Assembly: GCF_002795245.1 (NCBI RefSeq)
Contig: NZ_PGVG01000015.1
Span: 62,001-126,000, forward strand
Length of the DNA stretch: 64,000 nt
Direction of reading: 5' to 3'
Origin: Bradyrhizobium forestalis
GTDB taxonomy: Bacteria; Pseudomonadota; Alphaproteobacteria; Rhizobiales; Xanthobacteraceae
In this document: piece after piece, positions 8,950 to 19,152 of the stretch
Position numbering within the stretch: the stretch's first letter is position 1
Layout: the number at the start of each line of letters is the position of its first letter
The notes under the pieces: model-generated
Told to the model about the DNA's origin: nothing
Database searches by the model: none
The model's input: only the letters and a program-made list of their open reading frames with translations
Made by a program: the position numbers and the translations under genes

Positions 8950-11205
8950 ATGACGGGCATTGGCCGACCTGGCGAACCGCACGTTGGGGCTGCAGGAGCC
9001 GACAGCACGTCGGGATCGAGCAGTGCGCATTCGGAACCAAATTCTGTCCCTGCGGAAGGCCACCGAGTTTTCAACTCCGTCTTGGAGCGAATGTGCTTAG
9101 CGCCTGAAGATAGAATGGCGACGCTCGCGAGCGTGCCCTCAGGTTCGGGTGTGGCTGTCCCCATTTCCTCAAGCGGTGAGGGGATCAATGCAGCGAAACA
9201 AAATATGGACGGCCTACTTGAGGAACTTGATGCTTGCCACAGTGCTGCCATGGGCGCTCAGAGCTCGTCTGAGGCGCAAGAGCTGATCGATCAGGTTGTC
9301 AAAGCAGGCGCAGCAGTTCTGGACTACTACGCGAGCCTGTCTCCAGATGTGGCGCGCAGCATTCTGTCCGAAAATCAGGCTCGCCGAATTCGTGACCGGA
9401 CTCTGGGTGCGGGGAACGAATGCAACGCGCTGGCCGAACCGACTATCTACGCCTTGGAGAAGAGTAGGGAGCATGCGGGAAAGATACTCGAGCGGATGCG
9501 CCAATCCAATGCTCCGCCCGACCAGCTGATCCGAGCGGCTTCCAGTGTGGCGAAACACTATTTGGCCTGCACGGAGTGGTGGGAAAAGAAGGCATTGCGC
9601 TCTGAACGGATGCAGTCCGTCTGCGCAGCCACTGCCAGCTTGCCAAGTGCAACGGCCGAAATGCAACAGACCGAACAGGCGACACTACGGCTGCATACCG
9701 GCTGGGCACTGAATACGAGGTGCGTGCATCTGCAATCGCAGGTCCTTCTCGCGCGGGTCATGATTGAGTCGCATGCGAGCAGGCTCGACCCGGCTGTCAG
9801 GCAAATCCTCTTGGATGAGAACGGTCGGGCACGTCTACTCGGAACCTTCATGGGCGATGTTGTTCCGGCATTCCTCTCAACGGGCGACGCTGTTCTGCAC
9901 AGCAAAGGACAAGCCCTCGACGCAGAGCACTGCGCCGTTCTGGAAGGGGTCATGGAGCGGCTATCGGAATTTGCGTCGGCGTTGCCCAACATGGTTGCCG
10001 AGCTAAGGCATAAGGGAGCAAGTCCCGAGCTTCCGTTGGATCTGTTGGATCAGATCGTGGAAGGAGCGTGGGTCACTGCCCATGAGGTCATGCGCCTCCT
10101 AGCAGTGCAGCCGAAGACACCAGCCATCATTGCCGCGCCAACGGAGGCTGCCCTTGCGTTGCCGGCCGACGCTGCCGGCAAGGACCCGGTGGCCGAAGGC
10201 AGTCCAACGCGCAGGAAAGGGAAGGGCAAGCGGGGGCAGGCCGGAGGTGCGGGGAGTTCGGCCGCCGGGCAGCCCGAGCCGCAGCTCGCTAGGCCCGAAG
10301 CCGACACGGCTCGAACCACCAAGGTTATTGTGCTCTCGGATCTGGGCACGAAGAAACTCGCGAGCGCGGAAGAGGCGCATACGAGGATGTCATCGTCGGC
10401 GAGGGAACACTTGGCAATATGGCAGGCTCCGCCATCGAAGGAGACACTGACGCGCCTGCTCGCGCGATTGGACGAACTCTTGCAATTCGATCTGCGCAGC
10501 GAGCAAAGAGCCATTTCGCAAGCGCGCCACATGAAGCCCGAAGATGCCGACCACGTCGTGGATATCGTGGTTGAGCGGCTGCAGAGCCAATCTGCGGAGA
10601 TTGAGGCCTGCGTAGCCGCGCTGGACGAACCTCGCCGACGCGGCCTACTCACGCCTATGCAACTGCCCGAAGTGCACGACAAAATAGTCCGCCTCAAGGC
10701 GATGTTGTCGGAGGTTCAGGGGCAGGCACATGCTTGGAAGGCGCGAAAGGCTTCGATCGAGATCGATTGCATGAAGACTTATGCGTTTCCCTCGCAGAAG
10801 TACCTCGAACGGTTGCAGGCGGCCGAGGAGTTGGCTCCCTTGGAGTCACCGCGCGCGTTGAAGGGCGAGCCAGGAACGCTGTTCGAGATCAAGCTGCAGC
10901 CTACGCCACTGCGCAATGGTACGGTGAATCCGATGTGGGTGCACATCCATACGAAGCGGCCGGTCTATGCGTGGCAGTTAACGACATTGGATGACGCCGA
11001 ATTCGCCGCTTGCCACGTGAAATCCAACGAACAGCGCGGCTACAACCGCCTCTGGCAGAACGCTCGAGCTGCAACGGGTCACGAAAACGTCGTGATCCAT
11101 CGCGGCAAGCTCACGCCTGCGTTCTGCAAGTCCCTGTTAGGTTCTTCTTTTAGCGGCTATCCAGGGCATCCGTTTGCCGGAGCGGAGCGCGGGGCGCGCA
11201 GGTGA
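8950..11205 (+). CDS. Candidate type III effector, XopP/RipH-like, 751 residues
   Basis: Large, mostly helical soluble protein with no signal peptide or membrane segment. The first 45 residues are rich in Ser, Gly, Pro and Ala, as in type III secretion signals. Residues about 70-400 are long amphipathic helices. Residues 400-445 form a basic, Gly/Ala-rich linker (RRKGKGKRGQAGG). A second helical part runs to about 640. The C-terminal domain has LFEIKLQPTPLRNG, VHIHTKRPVYAWQL and CHVKSNEQRGYNR, which I recognise as resembling XopP (Xanthomonas)/RipH (Ralstonia) effectors. A GGAGGATAGAAC leader gives the ATG a good ribosome site. Effector status is inferred from this resemblance, the N-terminus and the possible upstream tts box. 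The host target is unknown. Confidence 0.6.
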   Translation: MTGIGRPGEPHVGAAGADSTSGSSSAHSEPNSVPAEGHRVFNSVLERMCLAPEDRMATLASVPSGSGVAVPISSSGEGINAAKQNMDGLLEELDACHSAAMGAQSSSEAQELIDQVVKAGAAVLDYYASLSPDVARSILSENQARRIRDRTLGAGNECNALAEPTIYALEKSREHAGKILERMRQSNAPPDQLIRAASSVAKHYLACTEWWEKKALRSERMQSVCAATASLPSATAEMQQTEQATLRLHTGWALNTRCVHLQSQVLLARVMIESHASRLDPAVRQILLDENGRARLLGTFMGDVVPAFLSTGDAVLHSKGQALDAEHCAVLEGVMERLSEFASALPNMVAELRHKGASPELPLDLLDQIVEGAWVTAHEVMRLLAVQPKTPAIIAAPTEAALALPADAAGKDPVAEGSPTRRKGKGKRGQAGGAGSSAAGQPEPQLARPEADTARTTKVIVLSDLGTKKLASAEEAHTRMSSSAREHLAIWQAPPSKETLTRLLARLDELLQFDLRSEQRAISQARHMKPEDADHVVDIVVERLQSQSAEIEACVAALDEPRRRGLLTPMQLPEVHDKIVRLKAMLSEVQGQAHAWKARKASIEIDCMKTYAFPSQKYLERLQAAEELAPLESPRALKGEPGTLFEIKLQPTPLRNGTVNPMWVHIHTKRPVYAWQLTTLDDAEFAACHVKSNEQRGYNRLWQNARAATGHENVVIHRGKLTPAFCKSLLGSSFSGYPGHPFAGAERGARR

Positions 11206-11324
11206 CTCGATACGAGACTAGTTAAACGACACGATAGAGTGCCGCTTGTGGTACGGCATCGGTCTTCTTCGCATCCGGATCCAGTGGCCGAATGAACCGC
11301 ACCTTGGGCTCCACAGGCTCCAAC

Positions 11325-11815
11325 TCCTGAGTTAAGAAGCCGGATTGAGCTGTATTGGAGTGGCAAGCGTTCGCTATTAGCAACTCCAGGAAGAGGCCCA
11401 AGAGTTCTTGAGCCAGGCGAGGTGCGTCGGAAGTTGTGGCCGACGGCTGAGAGGACGACATTGGCGGCGTCGCCGGCGCGGCCTTTAGAGGTAGCCGCGG
11501 CGGAAGTCGCCTTCGGCCTTCATGTGCCCGATGATGGGCTCGATGGCAGAGCGACGGCGCAGCTCGCGCTTGATGACAGCGAAGACGCTGCGCTTCTGGC
11601 GGGAGATGAAGACGCGACGGTGAGTTTGGGCATCGTGGCCGCGGTACCCCTTGTCGACATAGGCCCGCTCGATCGGACAGCCGGTGAGCGTCTCGGTGCG
11701 CTCGATGACTCCCGCAGGGGGGCGCCATCATACGGATTGTCGGGCATTGCGCTCGCGTGCAGCACGAACAGGCCGCCCGGAGCGCGGCGATTGTTGGTGA
11801 CGACGGAGGCCTTCA
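11325..11815 (-). pseudogene. IS5-family transposase, C-terminal fragment
   Basis: Minus-strand frames read VKASVVTNNRRAPGGLFVLH, then a segment matching the ERAYVDKGYRGHD catalytic region in a shifted frame, and finally AGDAANVVLSAVGHNFR near 11490-11440. These are the DDE-type C-terminal half of an IS5-group transposase. Several frame changes are needed. The matching N-terminal part lies at 13195-13620, on the far side of an inserted IS110-type element. Confidence 0.75.
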
Positions 11816-13205
11816 CATCTATGGACCACGCCCGCGTTGCAAGAGGAATCGACAAAGGGATGAAGCGGTTTGCGCCAATCTATCCGGCTTCACTTTGGGG
11901 CTGTTGCCCCGAGCCATCATGGATATCCGCCCACTTCTGTCCTCAATAACTCGCCGGCCTCAAGAAGGGCCATGGAGTCGAACCAGGCTTCAGAAGTGTC
12001 GGTGGAACCGTTTCTCCGTTCGTCCTTTCCGTCTCGCAAACCTCGGCGGGTTATTGTGCCTTCCGACCGGACCTTGGATCTTCCTTTCCGGCCCTGTTTC
12101 TCATGCGCTGCGGCCCAAGAGGCTGGCGTCGTAGTCACGGCCCTTTGTGAGCATGCTCCAGGCCATGCGCGCGAGTTTTGCGGCTAGGGCAACAACCAAG
12201 ACATTAGAGTGGAGCCGCTTGGACGCTGCCTCCAACCAGGCTCCGAAGCCATGCCGCGGCCAACTCTGACGCTGCAGAAGTACGGCTCTGGCACCTTGAA
12301 TGAACAGCGTCCGCAGGTACCGATTACCGCGCCTCGATATGCGCCCGAGGATGGTTCACCGGTCGAGATTTGCTTCGGTACCAGACCAAGCCATGCGGCA
12401 AAGTCCCGGCCCTTATGGAAGGCATCACCGGTTCCGATGGCGGCGACCATCGCGCTTGAGATGATCGGCCCGACGCCGGGCGCACTCATTAAGCGGCGAC
12501 AGTGTGGATCTCGATCAGCGAGTTCGTCGATTTCGTTCGTCATTGACGCGACCCGTCGGTCGAGATAGCGCCAGTCCTCGGCCAAGTCTTGAATTAGCTG
12601 GATCACTCGAGGTGATAAGTTATCTTTTGGCGCTGAGAGAATCTGAGGAAGTGCCAATCGGAGCGCTGCCGCTCCTTGTCGGACCGGCAGCCCTCGCTCA
12701 AGCAAAAAACCTCTGATTTGATTGATGACCGCGGTTCTTTGCGTCACCAATCGACTGCGAACTCTGTGCAGCGCCTGCAAATCCAGTTGTTCGGCCGATT
12801 TCAACGGGACAAAGCGCATGGTCGGGCGCTGAACGGCCTCGGCAATGGCTTCGGCATCACGGAAGTCATTCTTGTGGCCTTTGAGATATGGCTTCACATA
12901 CTGTGCCGGCAAGAGCCGTGCTTGATGGCCTATCTTCTCCAGCTTGCGCCCCAGGTGGCGTGCTCCTGCACAAGCCTCCATTCCGATCAGGCAGGCCGGA
13001 ACATTCGCCAGCGACTGCTCAAGCTGATTTCTCGATTGCTTCTTGCGTAGGATAATTGCACCCGTGGTATCAAATCCCACCACATGGAATGTGTTCTTGC
13101 CCAGGTCGATACCGATCGTGACAATGTTCGTATGGGACGTGGTTTGCGCTCCTCTTGCTGTGGCTCTACCTTGCCGCTGAGAGCGGGCGTGGTCCATGCC
13201 ATTAA
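11814..13205 (-). mobile_element. IS110/IS1111-type insertion sequence inside an IS5-type element
   Basis: The element carries the IS110 transposase pseudogene at 12101-13197. It is bounded by an inverted copy of ATGGACCACGCCCGC: direct at 11821-11835 and reverse-complemented near 13184-13198. Flanking DNA on both sides belongs to one IS5-type transposase, so insertion split that gene. Inverted repeats near the ends are typical of the IS1111 branch of IS110. Exact ends are approximate. Confidence 0.7.
12101..13197 (-). pseudogene. IS110-family transposase, frameshifted
   Basis: DEDD-type IS110 transposase. The N-terminal part has IVTIGIDLGKNTFHVVGFD and LIGMEACAGARHLGRKLEKI, and the Transposase_20 part has LMSAPGVGPIISSAMVAAIG and FHKGRDFAAWLGLVPKQIST. 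After LVPKQISTG the frame shifts (near 12345). The expected C-terminus, with GRISRRGNRYLRTLFIQGAR and a tail ending in DYDASLLGRSA at 12101, is in another frame. The start at 13197 overlaps the terminal inverted repeat. The product is likely inactive unless the shift is suppressed. Confidence 0.8.
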
Positions 13206-13620
13206 CTCGTAAGGCGCGGCGGCCTTGGCTTTGCCGATGCACTCCACCTCCGGATCATGGAAGGAATAAAGCTTCCAGCCGCGCTGGCGCTGCTGCGAAC
13301 GAATCTGCGCGGCCCGGCCGAGCGGAAGGGCGAAGGCCTCCTCCAGTGCCGGCTGGCCCTCGATGTTGCGGGGGATGTCGCGAATGATCCGGCCGAGCCT
13401 GCTACGCAGGATGCGCAACTGTTGCTGATGCCGCCTGAACTGTTTGGCGTGAGCGTAGCGGGAAGCCATCATCGCGGCGGCCTTGTCCACGCGAGCATAG
13501 GATTGCCGGAGCCTGACCCCGTGCCTTCTCGCCAGGCGATTGAGGCCTTTGACGGCCGCATGCAGCAGCTCGGCATCGGTCGGAAAGGTGATGGGCTTCG
13601 GCTGCACCGTGGTATGTGCG
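13195..13620 (-). pseudogene. IS5-family transposase, middle fragment
   Basis: The minus strand reads TTVQPKPITFPTDAELLHAA, GLNRLARRHGVRLRQSYARV, then QLRILRSRLGRIIRDI and EVECIGKAKAAAPYE. This is the central part of an IS5-group transposase. It stops at the IS110-type insertion (about 13200) and is continued by the fragment at 11325-11815. The usual N-terminal DUF772-like part is missing beyond about 13620. Confidence 0.75.
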
Positions 13621-14363
13621 CCATGACGGCGCGAAGCAGGAGGTTGAGTATGTAGACCATCTTCCGAGCAGCCTTGCTGCGCAAGAGATGAGGGCAGACC
13701 CCTCGGACTCGGATTGCAGGATCGGAGTCCAAACCGCCACAAGAAAATCGCAAGGTTTGTCGGACTTGAGCTCCAAATCCTTGCAATCTCAAACGCCCAC
13801 TCGGCCGAAAAACAGACTCCCGCTCAATCGCTTAAACCCTTGTTCACGAACGACTAGGTAATGCTAGCAACGAACGGCACCATTTCCATTCGCACTAATG
13901 ACTTCTTCAAGAGGGAGGGCAAAGTTGAGTATGCTCAGAAGGACGGGCCGAAGAGGTCCGTGATGCGCGACGCTGTAGCCGAGCCGCGGAGCCACGCAGG
14001 ACGCGAGGCGCAGCATCAATGGGGGCAGCGCGACCAGACGATGGCTTAGCCGCCGCCGCCAAGACGAGGATGGCGTAGATCGGTGCTGACTAGTACGCGG
14101 TTCGCACGCCGCTCTGAATGCCGCCAGGGAAGAGGTCCCAATCACCTTGGGTCCATTAATTTCATGAGAGAGCGAGAAATGCGGCGCTCGCGGCGATGCG
14201 AAAAGGATTGCCCTCAAGCCGCACGACCTCATCGCGCAGAACCGTCCTCGGGATATCGTGCGGAATGCGAGTGTACAAAGCATCTACCACTGATTTTGTT
14301 AAATCATGATTGTCGAGAATTAGTGGGAGGTGTTTTGCGGCCGACCTAAGTTTGGCAGTTCGT
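13621..14363. other. Stretch without recognisable genes
   Basis: Open frames here (for example minus strand 13864-14283) show no family resemblance, and their composition looks like out-of-frame reading. The stretch probably holds debris left beside the IS5-type element. Confidence 0.45.
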
Positions 14364-15075
14364 CTAGGAACTGCCGAGTGCATCCTCCGGAATAGCCTTA
14401 AGCCGCGCTACTCCCTTACCAGCTCGCGATCCAGGTCCGCTTTGATGGCTACGGCATAATAGTTGCCGAACTCTACGGCGTGGCCCGAATCGTTGTGGTC
14501 CAGCGTTCCTGCGGGCAGGAGCTGATAGACTCTTATACCCAGGGCGTGCGTATCGTTCGCGCAAGCAGCAACTCGTGCTTCATCATAGGGCGGGGCTTCG
14601 ACTGTCGGCAGCAGATCGGCATCCAGCGCATCAGTTTAACTCCCCCACGAATACGCCTCGAGATCGACCAGAGAGTCCTCACACATGCTGTGGAATGTCG
14701 GCGCGCGGGTATATGACGTGCCGTCGGATCGCTTCGCGTGCAAGATGACATGCAGTTTGCTAACCGCCTTGATCGCCGTTATGTTCGCTTGCGTGCAACG
14801 CTGCTCCAAGTCCCCAGCCAGATGGACAACGAGCTTCAGAGCGCGCAACCTTCTTCCTCAGAGCGCGAATTGTCTTTGAGGATCGCAATCGCCGCCGGAA
14901 GACCGTCGAGGATCCAAGTTCCCTGGTCGTGTTTATCCTTGCAATCAAGAGCGACGTCATATATCGGCCGCTCGATGTCGATGTCGACGAAATGCCAGCG
15001 GTAGGTGTCCTTTCGTCCGAAGTTGAACTTATAGTCGTCCGCCCAGTTTGAGATGGTGGCCAGCGAAGTGTGGCG
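14364..15075 (-). pseudogene. S1/P1-type nuclease, pseudogene
   Basis: Minus-strand segments in order: LATISNWADD, TYRWHFVDIDIE, YDVALDCKDKH, a helix ALKLVVHLAGDLEQ, SLVDLEAYSWG, and after frame changes VARLKAIPEDALGSS ending at 14364. These follow the zinc-dependent S1/P1 nuclease (phospholipase C-like) fold, where WHFVDI and the VHFVGDIHQPLH-type segment carry zinc ligands. Here the expected HQPLH has become EQRCTQ. The N-terminal signal peptide and the first Trp are missing, and at least two frame shifts occur. The gene is dead. Confidence 0.7.
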
Positions 15076-15701
15076 ATCGGCTCCGTGAGCTTGGGCCTGC
15101 GCTGCCGGACTTAAGTGCCGCTACGCCAGTTCCGCAATGACAGAATGACGTGGCTGTCCCCGCCCTAGGGCGGAAGATGTGCTGCCTACAGCAGCGGTGC
15201 AGATCGCAAGTATGGGTCTGAGTGGTTGCCCAATGAAGTGCGAGTCGTTTGCGGACAGAGGCAGGTGCCTGGGTTACGGCACGTCGACCAGGGGCATGGA
15301 TGCCGTCGGGCGTGGCACGAAGCCATTTTGGCGCCGGTCACGTGCCGCCAACATGATCGTAAAAGCCGCGAGGAGGATTAGGAGAACGCGCATGCAACAA
15401 GGATTACTCGAAACGATATATCGCAAATATGAAACGGCTCACATCCTGTGCCTTGGAGGAGGGGCGGCTCTTACGGGGCATCTCACGGCCTATTGGCCAG
15501 CAAACACCTCACAAAGTTTGATGCTCGTTCGTTCTCGCCGGCAGCCGCCGAACAGCGGGACGATTGCGCTTAAAAAAAGCATTTTCTCTTGCAGACTGCA
15601 GGAATAGTGCAGCCAATTTGAGTAGTAATCTGGTGATTGGCTATTCACCACGAAGGCAGCCGCCCGCTCGTGCTGCTTCCGGGCGCCATGAGGGACGGTT
15701 C
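15076..15701. other. Stretch without recognisable genes
   Basis: A plus-strand frame at 15179-15607 has no family resemblance. Nothing else was seen apart from the short membrane-protein frame that follows. Confidence 0.4.
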
Positions 15702-15800
15702 ATGCGCAATCATGACATGGTGTCCGGCAGCCTGTTGGCCCTGACCGCCGCTGGCCTTGCGCTGCTTTGCTCTAGCCTGCTTGCATTTGCGTTCATTTAG
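15702..15800 (+). CDS. Possible 32-residue membrane microprotein
   Basis: ATG at 15702 follows a GAGGGACGG purine run by 4-5 bases. The product begins MRNHDMVSGS and then is almost wholly hydrophobic (LLALTAAGLALLCSSLLAF), a single membrane span. It is too short to assign to a family and could be chance, but the start signal and clean membrane span make it worth listing. Confidence 0.3.
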   Translation: MRNHDMVSGSLLALTAAGLALLCSSLLAFAFI

Positions 15801-16397
15801 ATCCCGTGGTCGACCTTTGACGCGCTAGGATCTCTACAAGACCTCACGCAAATACGTACGCAGCCGGACAGGGACGTTGGTATGGTTTTCCACAAACGGA
15901 GGCCCGGCGGTTGCAGATGATCTGCTCAGGCATCCGTAGGGATCCCCTTCCTCGAACCGCTTCGTTTTCGCATAGTGCCGGTGTTTCTGAACGGCCGACC
16001 TGATCTCCTGGCTGGGCTTCGTGCAGTTGCCCACTAACAACGCAAGTCCCCCTCCATCGAACGTTATAGTTAGTCTTACGGTTGGGCTCGCATCACGCGC
16101 TTCTTGCATGGGTTGCGCAGCATTTTTGCGCCAAAGTCAACGTGCCCAGCCTTTCGGTGAGGCGGCCCTCTCTAGAGCAAGCAGGCATGAATGTGCTTCA
16201 CGGGTAATGCCCTCTACCGGCCCTTATTATTTACCTGCGTTGCTCGTAAAAACCCTGACGCGATCAAGTCCCGGCTTTGGGGACAACATTGCTGAAAATG
16301 ATGCAGCGGGGCTTGCGGCTCGCGGCAGCTCTTGACCATCTTCTGCTATCGCGGCAACGAAAACAACCAAAGCAGATCGAGATGATGAGAGCGGGGT
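15801..16397. other. Stretch without recognisable genes
   Basis: A minus-strand frame at 15834-16109 is open but unassigned. No promoter, repeat or terminator stands out. Confidence 0.4.
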
Positions 16398-16919
16398 GTG
16401 GCTGTGACGGATCAATCCCAAGCATCTGAGTTGCCGCCGGTCCTGCAGAGACCGTCGAAAGGCTTTCGGTGGATCTTTGCTCTTCTAGCCGTATTGCTCG
16501 TTCTTTGCGCCGGAGGAGTCTATTTTTGGGCGAATATCGAAACGTTTGCTGAGGCGCCGTCGGCGCATCAAGTCGTGCCTCCGACGCTTGGCTTGTCACC
16601 TGAAGATAGGGACGTCCTTTTAGGGATCCAATCGGGGCAGCAGAAGACAGCCGATGAAATTGCCGAGCTCATTCGCAACGTCGGTGCGCAGCAAGCCGAG
16701 GTAAAGCGGATCTCGGATCAGATCGCAGCCCTGACCCAAAGAATCGAGCAGTTGCAGAATCCGGCGCTTGTTGCTTCTCCTGCTCCTGCTGCTTCTTCGC
16801 CATCGGTGCGCACCACATCCAAGCCGGCCAAGAGAGACGTCCGGCCCTTGAAACCGCAAGGTCCGATTTCTGTCGGAGGCGCGCCGCTAACTGCGGAGCC
16901 GAGCACGGAACAGCGCTGA
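16398..16919 (+). CDS. Membrane-anchored coiled-coil protein, unknown function
   Basis: 173 residues from a GTG start. Residues 1-22 are cytoplasmic, 23-46 form one membrane span (WIFALLAVLLVLCAGGVYFW), and 70-115 form a probable coiled coil (TADEIAELIRNVGAQQAEVK, then QIAALTQRIEQLQ). The C-terminal 50 residues are rich in Pro, Ala, Ser and Lys. The layout is that of a single-pass inner-membrane protein with a periplasmic coiled coil. No enzyme motif is present. It stands alone, convergent with pabA. I do not recognise a named family. Confidence 0.55.
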   Translation: MAVTDQSQASELPPVLQRPSKGFRWIFALLAVLLVLCAGGVYFWANIETFAEAPSAHQVVPPTLGLSPEDRDVLLGIQSGQQKTADEIAELIRNVGAQQAEVKRISDQIAALTQRIEQLQNPALVASPAPAASSPSVRTTSKPAKRDVRPLKPQGPISVGGAPLTAEPSTEQR

Positions 16920-17008
16920 TTGCCACAAAATGCCTGCCATATGCCGCTGCGCCTTCCAACCAAGTCGGAAACCAACGGTCCACCATCTTGATGGGCAAGC
17001 CGAGCCTC

Positions 17009-17605
17009 TCATTGCTCCGCGTGGCTTCGGAAATGCTCTGTCAGTCGCAAGAAGTTCATAAGCAGGACGTGCCCCTGTGAGGTAAGGATCGACTCCGGAT
17101 GGAACTGGACCCCATACGTGGGATAATAGCCGTGAGTGAGGGCCATGATCTCGCCTTCCTCCGAACGCGCTGTCACTATGAGGTTCTGCGCACATGACTG
17201 ATCAAGCTCGACGATGAGAGAATGGTAGCGTCCGACGTCAAGCGGGGTTGGCAGTCCCTTGAATAACCCTCGGCCGTCATGCGCAACGGATGAGCGCCGT
17301 CCGTGCATGGGCCGTTGCGCGCGCGCCACCCGTCCTCCGAAAACGCTCCCAATACACTGATGTCCAAGGCAGATGCCGAGAATTGGTACGCGTCCTGAAA
17401 GTTCGCGGACCACTGCTGTCGATATTCCTGCCTCAGTTGGGGTGCAGGGGCCGGGCGATATCACCACCGCGCGCGGTTTGAGACCAACGAGCTCGCTGGT
17501 GCTGATAGCGTCGTTTCGGATCACTTCCGTTGCTTCACCGAGCTTGTGGAAATAGCGGGCAATGTTGAAAACGAAGGAATCGTAATTATCGATGATGATA
17601 ATCAA
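17009..17605 (-). CDS. pabA: Aminodeoxychorismate/anthranilate synthase glutamine amidotransferase subunit
   Basis: 198-residue class I glutamine amidotransferase of the TrpG/PabA type. Visible features are DNYDSFVFNIARY at the N-terminus, the oxyanion strand VVISPGPCTP, the nucleophile loop GICLGHQCIG (Cys about residue 79) and YGVQFHPESI (catalytic His-Glu near 168-170). It releases ammonia from glutamine for the partner subunit on chorismate. It overlaps the upstream pabB by 4 bp, so the two form an operon. The partner has the PabB-type PIKGT motif, which favours p-aminobenzoate (folate) synthesis over tryptophan, although such subunits can serve both. Confidence 0.85.
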   Translation of the reverse strand: MIIIIDNYDSFVFNIARYFHKLGEATEVIRNDAISTSELVGLKPRAVVISPGPCTPTEAGISTAVVRELSGRVPILGICLGHQCIGSVFGGRVARAQRPMHGRRSSVAHDGRGLFKGLPTPLDVGRYHSLIVELDQSCAQNLIVTARSEEGEIMALTHGYYPTYGVQFHPESILTSQGHVLLMNFLRLTEHFRSHAEQ

Positions 17606-19011
17606 AAAGCACCGGCTGGTTCACAACCAAATGCATCAAAGATTCGCTCTGCCTTGGCGAGCGTTTCTTCGTATTCGGCTTCGGGCTCCGACAGGGCCGT
17701 TATACCACCGCCCGCATGAAACAAAGCCAGGTCGCCATCGATCGTGACAGTGCGGATCGCAATACTCGTGTCCATGTGCCCGTTGAAGCCGATGAAGCCG
17801 ATCGCCCCGCAATAGACCTCTCGCGCTATGCGCTCGATTTCTGTAATAATTTCCATCGACCGCAGCTTTGGCGCTCCCGTAATGGAGCCACCGGGAAAGC
17901 AAGCACGGAGCAGGCTAACGGCGTCTTCCTCTCCGGCAAGTGTCCCCGTAACGATCGACACGAGATGGTGCACCGAGGCATAGGACTCGAGATTGCACAG
18001 GGCCGGAACCTCGACCGAATGGGCAGTGCAAACGCGTGACAGATCGTTACGCAAAAGGTCGACAATCATCGTGTTCTCGGCATGATCCTTCTCGGAAGCG
18101 AGGAGAACAGCCGCACGGCGGTGGTCTTCCTTGGAATCAGGCGAACGCGCGATCGTGCCCTTGATCGGTCGTGTCTCGACTTGTCGCCCCTCAAGCTTCA
18201 GGAATCGTTCCGGCGAGCTTGATGCGATGGTCAGCTTTCCCCATCGCAGCAGGGCCGCAAAAGGCGCCGGATTCAATGATCGTAGCTGGCAATAGAAGGC
18301 GAGCGGATCAAACGAGGTCGACAGGCGGGCACTGAAACGCTGCGCAATATTCGTCTGGAACACGTCACCCGCCAGGATTAAGTCGATCACGCGTTGTACC
18401 GCCGCAATGTAGCCCTCGCGGCTGAAGTTCGAGCGCCATGCGCCCGCTTTGCTGGGACAACCCTTCTGTGGCGCCTTTGGGCCGGCAAGCAATGCTGCAA
18501 ACTCGTCGGCTCGACGACGCGCTCGTTCGCTCCGTCGCACGCGATCCTGCTCCGGCCACCCGGTCGAGACGATCCAGCATTTGTTATCCCGGCGGTCGAA
18601 GCTGATGACCACGTCGTAGAAATGCAGGATGGACTGGGGCAAACCCAAACCGGCATTTGCCGGCGCAGACAATCGCTCCAATGTTCTGTTCATGTCGTAG
18701 GCAAAGTAGCCTGCCGCTCCTCCCTGGAACGGTGGGAGATCGGGACAGTCCTCTTGCGGGTACTTCGCGAGTAGCATGCGAAGGACCTTCCATGGATCGG
18801 CCTCGAGAGTCAGTCCGTTCCAACTGGCTTGGCCGTTCGCGACCCTGTAGGTGCCGAACGGGTCGCACGTTAGATATGAGTAGCGCCCAAGCAGCTCGTG
18901 CCTTGCTGCGCTATCGAGAAACGTGAGATGCGATCGATGCCCAAGATGTCGCATCGCTGTGACAGGTTCGAGCCACTGCAACTCGCGAACGTACATCGGG
19001 TTATCGGTCAC
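17602..19011 (-). CDS. pabB: Aminodeoxychorismate synthase component I
   Basis: 469-residue chorismate-binding enzyme. The C-terminal catalytic domain shows QRFSARL, then RPIKGTIARS; PIKGT with Lys marks PabB, where TrpE has PIAGT. It also has HAENTMIVDLLRNDLSRVC, PGGSITGAPKLRSMEII, and IAIRTVTIDGDLALFHAGGG near the end. It aminates chorismate to 4-amino-4-deoxychorismate using ammonia from PabA. The family length is about 450-470, so it is intact. No pabC-like lyase was found in the window. An ATG six codons in (MYVREL) is an alternative start. Confidence 0.87.
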   Translation of the reverse strand: MTDNPMYVRELQWLEPVTAMRHLGHRSHLTFLDSAARHELLGRYSYLTCDPFGTYRVANGQASWNGLTLEADPWKVLRMLLAKYPQEDCPDLPPFQGGAAGYFAYDMNRTLERLSAPANAGLGLPQSILHFYDVVISFDRRDNKCWIVSTGWPEQDRVRRSERARRRADEFAALLAGPKAPQKGCPSKAGAWRSNFSREGYIAAVQRVIDLILAGDVFQTNIAQRFSARLSTSFDPLAFYCQLRSLNPAPFAALLRWGKLTIASSSPERFLKLEGRQVETRPIKGTIARSPDSKEDHRRAAVLLASEKDHAENTMIVDLLRNDLSRVCTAHSVEVPALCNLESYASVHHLVSIVTGTLAGEEDAVSLLRACFPGGSITGAPKLRSMEIITEIERIAREVYCGAIGFIGFNGHMDTSIAIRTVTIDGDLALFHAGGGITALSEPEAEYEETLAKAERIFDAFGCEPAGAF

Positions 19012-19152
19012 CGGCGGCTGACGTCGTAAGAGTGCTGTACCATCTGTTGCCCCAGCCGATGAGAATGACGCTTGTCTGCGATGGCCCGAAACTTGAGGTC
19101 CATTGCCAAGTTAACCCGGCGCTGGACGTTTTGCTGCGCGGCATCACCTGGA

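Noticed and set aside
10050-10697. Minus-strand open frame of 215 codons
   Set aside because: Antisense to the effector-like gene, Ser/Arg-rich and without any family likeness.
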